NCBI GenBank assembly: GCA_002449595.1
Contig: DJXE01000009.1
Span: forward strand, 2,906 to 14,849
Direction: 5' to 3'
DNA: 11,944 bases
DNA from: Lachnospiraceae bacterium UBA7012
GTDB lineage: Bacteria; Bacillota; Clostridia; Lachnospirales; Lachnospiraceae
The notes beneath the pieces are model-generated. The model was given only the letters and a program-made list of their open reading frames with translations, had not been told where the DNA came from and ran no database searches. The translations under genes were made by a program, and so were the position numbers. Shown here in pieces: positions 6,355 to 11,944 of the stretch; positions within the stretch are counted from its first letter, which is position 1; every line of letters starts with the position of its first letter.

Positions 6355-6458
6355 ATAATAGAAATGGCCGCAAAATGACAGACGTTTCCGACAAGCCGCG
6401 CGGCCCGAAAGATCACTCCGAATCACCTTTACTTCATATGCAGTAAGGAGGAACTGAC

Positions 6459-7196
6459 ATGGGCGAACTCAGAGAGCAGACATTCAACTGTTTTTCCAAT
6501 GAAGGCTGGAAGACGGTCAACGAAGAGGGCATCGGCGTGTGGAAGCGCCTGCCGCTCATCAAAGACGACGACTACCAGGGCATGGGCATCCAGTGCATCC
6601 TCTACCCCGCCGGCATCCGCCGTCCCGCACACCGCCTCAGCTGCGGCAGCGGCATCTATATCATCGAGGGCGAGCTGACGGTCGACGAGGGCACCTTCGG
6701 CAAGGGCACTCTGATCTGGCACCCTGCGAACCATATCTACAGCTATTCCACGGAGAAGGGCTGCCGGCTGATCTTCGTCACGACCCACTCCCACACGTCG
6801 GAGTACGTCGACGCCGTCCCCGCGCAGCAGGAGACGAAGACCGTCATCAGCAACATCTTCGAGAAGGAAGGCTGGATCCAGGGCGAGGAGCCCGTCGGCG
6901 CGTTCTTCGACGACAAGCCGGTCGTCACCGACCCTTACAACGGCGCGCTCATCAACTTCTCCCACTATCCGGAGGGATTCTACAAGCCCTATCACGTTCA
7001 CACCTGCTCGCACGGCGTCCTCGTGATCGACGGCTGCGAAAAGACCGCCACCGGCAACTACGCGCCCGGCTCCTTCATCTGGCACCCCGCCGGCGTGAAG
7101 GCGGGACACGGCCCCGCGGACGGCCACGACTGCTGGTTCATGTTCATCGCGAACCGGCCCTTCGAGATCGAGTTCCTTGAGGAAGAAGAGGACTGA
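6459..7196 (+). CDS. Bicupin protein of unknown substrate
   Basis: This is a 245-residue cytoplasmic protein with two cupin beta-barrels. The first (about residues 45-107) includes PAHRLSCGSGIYIIEGELTV and the GKGTLIWHP strand but lacks a clear H-x-H metal motif. The second (about 165-230) has PYHVHTCSHGVLVIDG, with His179 and His181 as likely metal ligands, then the GSFIWHPAG strand and His217. The two halves share the same layout, including F/L-IWHPA, so the protein looks like an internal duplication in which the first barrel has lost metal binding. The ATG is preceded by AAGGAGG at seven bases. Cupins of this sort range from isomerases and dioxygenases to sensory proteins, and no specific function can be assigned. 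It is transcribed alone, divergent from the DUF362 gene, and ends at a terminator 34 bases downstream. Confidence 0.82.
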   Translation: MGELREQTFNCFSNEGWKTVNEEGIGVWKRLPLIKDDDYQGMGIQCILYPAGIRRPAHRLSCGSGIYIIEGELTVDEGTFGKGTLIWHPANHIYSYSTEKGCRLIFVTTHSHTSEYVDAVPAQQETKTVISNIFEKEGWIQGEEPVGAFFDDKPVVTDPYNGALINFSHYPEGFYKPYHVHTCSHGVLVIDGCEKTATGNYAPGSFIWHPAGVKAGHGPADGHDCWFMFIANRPFEIEFLEEEED

Positions 7197-7229
7197 TCTC
7201 CGGCCGCACTTTTATAACATATAGTACGA

Positions 7230-7261
7230 GAAAAGCCTTGTCCCGCGCGACAAGGCTTTTC
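7230..7261. terminator. Bidirectional terminator between bicupin and MATE genes
   Basis: A perfect 13-base-pair stem (7230-7242 with 7249-7261) encloses the loop CCGCGC. The stem itself begins with GAAAAG and ends with CTTTTC, so each strand gives a hairpin ending in a run of U. It lies between two convergent genes (ending at 7196 and 7340) and can serve both. Confidence 0.85.
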
Positions 7262-7339
7262 CAATCTATATGTATTCATCTGTATGCTGCCGAAACACAG
7301 CGCATTCACCGCAAGCGGGCTGGTGTGCCAGACACGCGC

Positions 7340-8737
7340 TCACTTCACCAGCGACTTGGTGTACCAGACGCGCGACTTCCAGCGCGCCATCTGGATCAGG
7401 CCGCGCACGAGCTCGTCCATCGCAAAGGCGATCCAGCAGCCCGCGAGGTCCATTCCCAGCTTTACGCCCAGAATGTAAGAGAACAGGACGGAGATGCCCC
7501 AGGTCGTGCACAGCATGACGACCATGGGAAAAGCTGCGTCGCCGGTGGCCGTGAGCGCTCCCTGGAACGTGTGGTTGAAGGCGCGCCCCGCCTCGACAGC
7601 GATGTCGATCACGATGACGCCGGCGGCCATCGCGATGATCGTGGCATCCTGCGTAAACAGGCGGATCAGCGGGAAGCGGGCGAGCGCGACCACAGACGCG
7701 AAGCCGACGTTCAGTATAAAGTTCAGCACAAAGTGCCGCATCGTCATCCGGTAGACGCGTTCATGCTCTCCCATTCCGGTGAGGCGGCCGACGAGCAGGG
7801 CGTTCGCCTGTCCCATTGCGTTGCCGGTCAGGTAGGTGTAATAGACGATGTTGTGGACGTAGATCTTGGAGGCGACCGCCGCGGCGCCAAGCGACGCGAG
7901 CACGCCGGTCGTCACGGTCTGCGAGAGCGAGTAGGACAGCGTCTGCATCCCGTTCGGAATGCCGATGCGCAGGATGTCCTTTACGATCGGCAGCGACAGG
8001 GCCCGGAAGTTCAGGAGCCGCAGCTCGGGGTGAACCTTTCGCAGCAGGATGAGCATGAGCACGCACGAGGCCAGCTCGCTTAAGATGCGGACGATCGCGA
8101 TGCCGGAGATGCCGCTGAGCGGCGTCTCAAAGGGCCGCAGGATCACGATGTAGCTGCCCGCGGCGTTCAGGACGTTCATAATGAGCGAGACGAGAACGGG
8201 GTAGAACGTGTTGCCGTACGCGCGGCTGACGGCCATCGCGCAGGTCATGATTGCCTGGAAGACCGAGAATCCGGCCGTGATGCGAAGGAACAGTGCCGCG
8301 TCCGGTGCCAGTCTGGCCTCCAGGTGCATGAGGCGCATGACCGGGTCCGCCACGAGGGCCATGAGCCCGCCGAGCACGATGCTCATGACAAACAGCAGGT
8401 GCATCGAAGCGGTCGCGGTCCGCGAGGCCGTCTCCCGCCGCTCGGCACCGAGGTTCTGGTTGATCACGACGGTCACACCGGTGCAGACCATCGTATACAG
8501 CATCGTGACGGTCGTGAGGACCTGCGTCGACACCCCGATGGCGGCGACCGCGTCGTCGGAGATGTGTCCCATCAGCCAGACGGTCACCGTGTTCATCAGG
8601 TTCTTCAGGAGCTGCTCCGCGAAGATCGGCACGAAGAGCCCGGCCAGCGTGAGCGTCCCGGTCTCCGTCTTGAGGCTGTTCAGTTCGTTGTTCTTATCAA
8701 ATACATTCAGGTCCCGGATCCGGAATCCAGCTGCCAT
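7340..8737 (-). CDS. MATE family efflux transporter
   Basis: This is a multidrug and toxic-compound extrusion antiporter of 465 residues, with the expected twelve hydrophobic segments in two related halves. Each half shows its family signature: VVINQNLGAERRETA (about residues 90-104) and, at the start of the second half, ILRIGIPNGMQTLSYSLSQ (255-273) with the later MGQANALLVGRLTGMGE (308-324). A charged 25-residue N-terminal tail precedes the first membrane segment. The export substrate and coupling ion (Na+ or H+) cannot be read from the sequence. The ATG at 8735-8737 has only a weak purine-rich site (GAGAGAGATGAA). It lies 34 bases after the PHP phosphatase gene, so translation may depend on coupling or on that purine stretch. 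The pair is probably one operon ending at the terminator near 7245. Confidence 0.93.
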   Translation of the reverse strand: MAAGFRIRDLNVFDKNNELNSLKTETGTLTLAGLFVPIFAEQLLKNLMNTVTVWLMGHISDDAVAAIGVSTQVLTTVTMLYTMVCTGVTVVINQNLGAERRETASRTATASMHLLFVMSIVLGGLMALVADPVMRLMHLEARLAPDAALFLRITAGFSVFQAIMTCAMAVSRAYGNTFYPVLVSLIMNVLNAAGSYIVILRPFETPLSGISGIAIVRILSELASCVLMLILLRKVHPELRLLNFRALSLPIVKDILRIGIPNGMQTLSYSLSQTVTTGVLASLGAAAVASKIYVHNIVYYTYLTGNAMGQANALLVGRLTGMGEHERVYRMTMRHFVLNFILNVGFASVVALARFPLIRLFTQDATIIAMAAGVIVIDIAVEAGRAFNHTFQGALTATGDAAFPMVVMLCTTWGISVLFSYILGVKLGMDLAGCWIAFAMDELVRGLIQMARWKSRVWYTKSLVK

Positions 8738-8751
8738 TTCATCTCTCTCTT

Positions 8752-8806
8752 TCGGCTGCGTCGTTCTGCAGTCAGCTGATACTCTCGGCTGCGGCGTTCT
8801 GCAGTC
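8752..8806. repeat. Short tandem duplication at the PHP-MATE junction
   Basis: Two 22-base copies (8752-8773 and 8785-8806), differing at one base (T at 8761, G at 8794), lie 33 bases apart. One copy encodes the last residues of the PHP protein (LQNAAAE). The other lies after its stop codon and reads LQNDAAE in the same frame, followed by RER and a TGA just before the MATE start codon. The 33-base step is exactly 11 codons. Confidence 0.8.
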
Positions 8807-9605
8807 CGTTGCTGCTTTTTCCTGCGATCCTGTTTTCCAGGTCGCCGATGACGTTCAGGTGGTATTTCGCCGCCATCTCTTCCGCCAGGCGGATCGCCGC
8901 CCGGTCGCAGATCCGCCCGAGCTTGTGCGCGTCCGCGCCGAAGATGACCTCGTTACCGATCTCGCCCGCGATCGGCCAGAAGTCCATGTTCGGATAGTGC
9001 CTGCCCTCGATGAGACCCTGCAGGTTGATCTCGAGCGGAATGTCCAGCTCTTTCGAGCGCCTTGCGAGGCGGCGCATATGCTTTTCAAACAGAGCGGTAT
9101 CTCCGATGAAATGAATGACGTCGGGGTGCGCGAAGCAGTCGAAGTATCCCGTCTCCAGGCCTTCGATGCACTGGTCGACGTAGCGGGCCAGCTGCCTCTC
9201 GTCGTTCGTCTTCCGGAACGCGGAGTAGTCCTGCGTCCCGTCCTCGCGGATCTCGTTGCCCAGGTTGTGCTGCCCGAGCAGGAAGTACTCGAACGGGTAC
9301 TGGGAGAGGAACTCCATCAGCCGGCCGAAGTATTTCGGGTAGTACTCGATCTCCAGACCCAGGTGGATCCGGATGTCGGAGGCATATTCCTTTTTCAGTG
9401 CGAGGATGGTGTCGACGTAGGTGTCCATCTCCTCCGGGCGCATCTTGACGCCCGTGGGATAGTAGTCCCCGTCGTAAAAATATGGCGTGTGATCCGAAAA
9501 ACCGAGAACAGAGAATCCTCCGCGGATCGCCTCCTCGACGTACTCGCGCGGGGATCCCGTCGCGTGCCGGCACAGCGGCGTGTGGTTATGGTAACTCGCG
9601 TACAT
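8772..9605 (-). CDS. PHP-family histidinol-phosphatase-like hydrolase
   Basis: This is a 277-residue PHP-domain phosphoesterase of the HisK type, the class that dephosphorylates histidinol phosphate in histidine synthesis in Firmicutes. The trinuclear metal ligands are all present: His6 and His8 in YHNHTPLCRHATG, Asp38-His39 in FSDHTP, Glu85 in GLEIEYYP, His113 in GQHNLG, His160 in CFAHPD, and Asp225 and His227 in GADAHK. I use the ATG at 9603-9605, which lies nine bases after AAGGA and begins two to five residues before the conserved HNH. An upstream ATG at 9641 has no ribosome site. No other his genes are nearby, and the next gene is an exporter, so a substrate other than histidinol phosphate is possible. 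The C-terminus past residue 260 is variable and sits on a small tandem duplication. Confidence 0.88.
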   Translation of the reverse strand: MYASYHNHTPLCRHATGSPREYVEEAIRGGFSVLGFSDHTPYFYDGDYYPTGVKMRPEEMDTYVDTILALKKEYASDIRIHLGLEIEYYPKYFGRLMEFLSQYPFEYFLLGQHNLGNEIREDGTQDYSAFRKTNDERQLARYVDQCIEGLETGYFDCFAHPDVIHFIGDTALFEKHMRRLARRSKELDIPLEINLQGLIEGRHYPNMDFWPIAGEIGNEVIFGADAHKLGRICDRAAIRLAEEMAAKYHLNVIGDLENRIAGKSSNGLQNAAAESIS

Positions 9606-9686
9606 GGGACGCATTCCTTCCAGATGATCCGCGGACGCCATGGAAGTCCGCAGACGGCGTACAATTCTTGTATTTCACAGCTTTTT

Positions 9687-9714
9687 ATTGTACAGTTTCT
9701 TTTAGAGAACTCAA
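9687..9714 (-). promoter_or_regulatory. Promoter for the PHP-MATE operon
   Basis: The minus strand has TTGAGT (9709-9714), a 16-base spacer and TACAAT (9687-9692), about 80 bases upstream of the PHP start codon. Both hexamers match four or five of six consensus positions, and the stretch is AT-rich. A plus-strand promoter for the neighbouring PH-domain gene should also lie in this 186-base gap, but I could not pick one convincingly. Confidence 0.5.
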
Positions 9715-9791
9715 TAGAGAAGTTGCATTTTCCGGCGGCTCGGGAGCTTTTCGAGGGGCCGGCGGGGCGCTTCTTTTGATGGAGGAAGGAA

Positions 9792-10265
9792 ATGGCAAAA
9801 CACAAAAACATCGTCTGGCGTGACAGAAAGCGGAACGCACTCGGGCTTCCCTGGTCCTTCACGGTCTATGAGCTCGGGAACGACCGCCTGTTCATCAACC
9901 GCGGCCTCTTCAATACCCGCGAGGACGAGGTGCGCCTGTACCGGATCACGGACATGACGCTCACCCGCTCGTTCTGGCAGAAGCTTTTCGGCATGGGGAC
10001 GATCCACTTCAGCTCCGCGGACCAGGCCATGGGCAATTTTGATATCAAGAACGTAAAGAAGGTGGAAAGGGTAAAGGAGATGTTCTCCGAGATGGTCGAA
10101 AAGGCGAGGCGGGAGGCCCGCGTCTACACCAGGGAGACGATGCACTCCGGCGGCATGCCGATGCCCGGAATGATGCCGATGGGCAGCTTCCCGCAGATGC
10201 AGGAGATCGACCCGGAAGATTACGAAAATCACATGCCCGTTGATGACGACAACGACGATCACTGA
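9792..10265 (+). CDS. Bacterial PH-domain protein with Met-rich acidic tail
   Basis: This is a 157-residue protein with a bacterial pleckstrin-homology-like domain (bPH_2/YdbS-like) at about residues 17-108. It shows the family pattern of a strand with YELGNDRLFINRGLFNTREDEVRLYRITDMTL, then GMGTIHF and a final helix. Unlike YdbS it has no membrane segments, so it is likely cytoplasmic. The tail is unusual: residues 117-136 hold seven methionines plus Gly and Pro, and 137-157 are strongly acidic, ending DDDNDDH. The ATG has GGAGGAAGGAA directly upstream. It diverges from the PHP-MATE pair and is followed 93 bases later by a TerB-like gene in the same direction. Its function is unknown; PH-like domains of this type are usually inferred to mediate protein or membrane contacts. 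Confidence 0.75.
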   Translation: MAKHKNIVWRDRKRNALGLPWSFTVYELGNDRLFINRGLFNTREDEVRLYRITDMTLTRSFWQKLFGMGTIHFSSADQAMGNFDIKNVKKVERVKEMFSEMVEKARREARVYTRETMHSGGMPMPGMMPMGSFPQMQEIDPEDYENHMPVDDDNDDH

Positions 10266-10358
10266 TTGATCCGCACCGGACAGGAGCCCGCCGCGCGACT
10301 TTGATTCCGACGGCCGGGCAGACAGGTATGGGCAGGAACGCCTGAAGTGGAGGTTACC

Positions 10359-10781
10359 ATGTTTGAATTTGAAAAAATGTGCCGCGACTACGAGACCCTG
10401 ACTTATGACGAGCGCCGCTCCGTTCTTGAGGAGTTTGCGGCGGTCATTCTTCCGGCGATCACCGACGTGACAGGAGGGACGGAATCCTTCCGCGTCCTCG
10501 CGCTCGCATCCTGCGCGGCGGACGGGAAGCTGAACGAAGCCGAGTACGCCCTGTTCAAGGACGTCACCGGCCTCGACCTCTCCTATGACGTCCTGGAGAG
10601 CGACGTTCTCGATGCCAAAGACCAGGATCTTCTGGACGCGGCGGACGAAGTCGTGGACGGCTTCGCGGATCTCGACGTCGACATCTGCGACGCGATGATC
10701 GGCTTCTGCCTCTGCCTGTGCTCCGCCGACGGAAGGCTGAGCCTCAAGGAGAGGTCCTTTATTAAGAAGCTGATGAAGTGA
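10359..10781 (+). CDS. TerB-like (tellurite-resistance TerB fold) protein
   Basis: This is a small, acidic, mostly helical cytoplasmic protein of 140 residues. Two matching acidic loops, SCAADGKLNEAE (51-62) and LCSADGRLSLKE (120-131), sit at the ends of helices, which is the hallmark of the TerB fold; such loops are proposed metal sites. The second is followed by the typical closing helix RSFIKKLMK. I use the ATG at 10359-10361, five bases after GGAGG. A GTG at 10347 falls inside the ribosome site and is rejected. No other tellurite-resistance genes (terC, terD and so on) are present, so a stress role is not implied. It is probably cotranscribed with the PH-domain gene upstream. The fold is a fair call; the function is unknown. 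Confidence 0.65.
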   Translation: MFEFEKMCRDYETLTYDERRSVLEEFAAVILPAITDVTGGTESFRVLALASCAADGKLNEAEYALFKDVTGLDLSYDVLESDVLDAKDQDLLDAADEVVDGFADLDVDICDAMIGFCLCLCSADGRLSLKERSFIKKLMK

Positions 10782-10817
10782 TTTGCTGAGTTCTGCGCTT
10801 GTCCGGAAACAATCGCT

Positions 10818-10890
10818 ATCGGACGGGCAGACTAGCAGCCCATCCGATGTCCGTTAGCCTCACATGCAGCTTCATGCAAGCATAAGCTGC
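10818..10890 (+). other. Two hairpins in the convergent spacer
   Basis: The 236-base gap between two convergent genes (10782-11017) contains a stem at 10818-10848 (ATCGGA/TCCGAT, one mismatch, GGGC/GCCC, 9-base loop). A second stem lies at 10866-10890 (GCAGCTT/AAGCTGC, with inner ATG/CAT pairing). A terminator follows at 10919. There is no protein frame with a ribosome site here and no convincing promoter. These may be the folded 3' end of the TerB-like mRNA, or a small processed RNA. A further stem, CCTGCG/CGCAGG, lies at 10971-10990. Confidence 0.4.
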
Positions 10891-10918
10891 GCATTCGGCT
10901 TTATCGCTCAAAAAATCA

Positions 10919-10944
10919 GGGAGACCGTTTTGATGCGGTCTCCC
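10919..10944. terminator. Bidirectional terminator between TerB-like and AGCS genes
   Basis: A GGGAGACCG/CGGTCTCCC stem of nine pairs with an 8-base loop is followed on the plus strand by TTCTTTATGTCTTT, and on the minus strand by TGATTTTTTG. Both flanks are T-rich in their own direction, so it can end both convergent transcripts. Confidence 0.85.
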
Positions 10945-11017
10945 TTCTTTATGTCTTTGTATGGCCCCGTGCCTGCGCAATTGTCCGCAGGAACGGATCT
11001 TTTTATCTCAGATTTCT

Positions 11018-11944
11018 TTAACCAAGAATACCCTTATTCGCATTCTTCAGAACAGGAATCTCCGTGTCATCCTTGTCATCGATGTGCTCACCGGCGTACT
11101 TCTTCGTCTCAGCGACGATGACGCCCGACAGGAGCAGGACGGCGAAGATGTTCGGGATCGCCATGAGACCGTTCAGGAGGTCCGCCAGATCCCACACGAA
11201 GTTCAGTTCCATCAGGGAGCCGATGAAGACGCCCGCGACCCAGAGGATCTTGTAGGCGAGAATGACCTTTTCACCGAGCAGATAGACCGCGCAGCGCTCG
11301 CCGTAGTAGTACCAGCCGAGGATCGTGGAGAACGCGAACGTGATCAGGCCGACGACCAGGATCGGAAGGCCGATGCCCGGGATCATCGAGAACGCTTTGC
11401 TCGTCAGCTCGCTGCCATTGCCGGAGAGGCCGTCGATCGCGGGATACTTGATGATGCAGGAGGTCAGGACGAGGCCGGTCATCAGGCAGATGACGACCGT
11501 GTCCCAGAACGTGCCGGTCATGGAGACCAGCGCCTGCCGCTTCGGGTTCCTTGTCTGCGCCGCAGAGGCGACGAGGGGCGCGGAACCCATACCGGATTCA
11601 TTGGAGAACAGTCCTCTCGCAAAGCCGTATCTGCAGGCTGCGACGATCGTGCTGCCGACGAAGCCGCCGCCGATCGCCTTGGGCTGGAACGCTGCGGAGA
11701 CGATCGCAACGATCGCCTGGCCGAGCACGTCGTGGTTCATGACCAGGATGATGATGCAGCCGACGACATAGAAAAGGGCCATGAAAGGAACCAGTCTCTC
11801 GGAGACCTTGGTGATCGACTGAATGCCGCCGATGATGACCAGGCCGACGAGAACTGCGAGGACGACCGCGACCGCGACGGCCGGGACGTGGAAGTTCGTG
11901 GTGATGTTGGAGACGACGGCGTTCGCCTGCACCGTGCAGCCGAT
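11018..11944 (-). CDS. AGCS family sodium:alanine/glycine symporter (5' end beyond window)
   Basis: This membrane protein imports alanine or glycine with Na+. 308 residues are visible. The frame is open through the right edge, where IGCTVQANAVV continues the family's internal sequence, so roughly the first third is missing (members usually have 450-500 residues). An internal GTG near 11932 is not the true start. The AGCS signature, RGLFSNESGMGSAPLVASAAQT, spans about 11583-11525. Hydrophobic segments before and after it include VAVAVVLAVLVGLVIIGG and the later LGWYYYGERCAVYLLG region. The cytoplasmic tail ends with an acidic EHIDDKDDTEIP stretch. The stop is followed by the bidirectional terminator at 10919-10944. 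It is convergent with the TerB-like gene. The family assignment is firm; whether alanine or glycine is preferred is not visible. Confidence 0.95.
   Translation of the reverse strand: MGCTVQANAVVSNITTNFHVPAVAVAVVLAVLVGLVIIGGIQSITKVSERLVPFMALFYVVGCIIILVMNHDVLGQAIVAIVSAAFQPKAIGGGFVGSTIVAACRYGFARGLFSNESGMGSAPLVASAAQTRNPKRQALVSMTGTFWDTVVICLMTGLVLTSCIIKYPAIDGLSGNGSELTSKAFSMIPGIGLPILVVGLITFAFSTILGWYYYGERCAVYLLGEKVILAYKILWVAGVFIGSLMELNFVWDLADLLNGLMAIPNIFAVLLLSGVIVAETKKYAGEHIDDKDDTEIPVLKNANKGILG

Noticed and set aside
6421..6447. Tiny upstream frame ATG-CAG-TAA touching the bicupin ribosome site
   Set aside because: Two codons with no ribosome site of its own. It is likely chance, although a termination-coupled effect cannot be excluded.
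8752..8806. Possible start of a CRISPR array or microsatellite
   Set aside because: There are only two copies, one overlapping coding sequence, with no further units or cas genes.
8208..9779. A 523-codon open frame on the plus strand spanning the MATE and PHP genes
   Set aside because: It crosses two unrelated genes and their junction. Both minus-strand genes have intact motifs, so this frame is a shadow.
10266..10358. Imperfect GC-rich stem between the PH-domain and TerB-like genes
   Set aside because: The GCCCG/CGGGC pairing has a bulge, a long loop and no T tract. It is expected by chance at this base composition.
10359..10781. Tellurite-resistance operon
   Set aside because: Only a TerB-like fold is present, with no terA, terC, terD, terE or terZ homologue in the window. 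The fold alone does not imply tellurite resistance.

Overview
This window looks like a piece of chromosome from a GC-rich, anaerobic, low-oxygen-adapted Firmicute, most likely a gut clostridium. That placement is inference. It rests on the strong AGGAGG-type ribosome binding sites, the split feoA-feoA-feoB arrangement, an AGCS sodium/alanine symporter, a DUF362 protein with a C-terminal cysteine cluster, and a PHP-type (HisK-like) phosphatase. No phage, transposon, CRISPR, rRNA or tRNA sequence was recognised. The content is mainly metabolic and transport genes, and I do not see a clear undescribed multi-gene system.

Layout. Positions 1-2134 hold a ferrous-iron uptake operon on the minus strand: two small FeoA proteins, then FeoB, which runs off the left edge. 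Its promoter region (about 2160-2260) has a perfect TATAAT box, a DtxR/IdeR-like iron box over the expected transcription start, and a long-range inverted repeat abutting the -10. Positions 2342-6277 hold four minus-strand genes with gaps of 62-75 bases. In transcription order these are a DUF362 protein, the 5'-deoxynucleotidase YfbR, a Gfo/Idh/MocA dehydrogenase and a metallo-beta-lactamase-fold hydrolase. A bicupin gene (6459-7196, plus strand) diverges from the DUF362 gene across a compact two-promoter region and ends at a bidirectional terminator. Positions 7340-9605 hold a minus-strand pair, a PHP-family histidinol-phosphatase-like protein followed by a MATE exporter, with a short tandem duplication at their junction. 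Diverging from them on the plus strand are a bacterial PH-domain protein (9792-10265) and a TerB-like protein (10359-10781). A 236-base convergent spacer with several hairpins and a bidirectional terminator separates these from an AGCS symporter on the minus strand, whose 5' end lies beyond the right edge.

How the genes may work together. FeoA/FeoA/FeoB form a GTP-driven Fe(II) importer, probably repressed by an iron-responsive DtxR-family regulator. The DUF362-YfbR-Gfo/Idh-MBL group may be cotranscribed, but the four activities do not add up to a recognisable pathway. The PH-domain and TerB-like proteins are a co-oriented pair of unknown role. Long open frames on the plus strand opposite feoB, the dehydrogenase and the PHP/MATE genes are antisense by-products of GC-rich coding sequence and are not annotated as genes.
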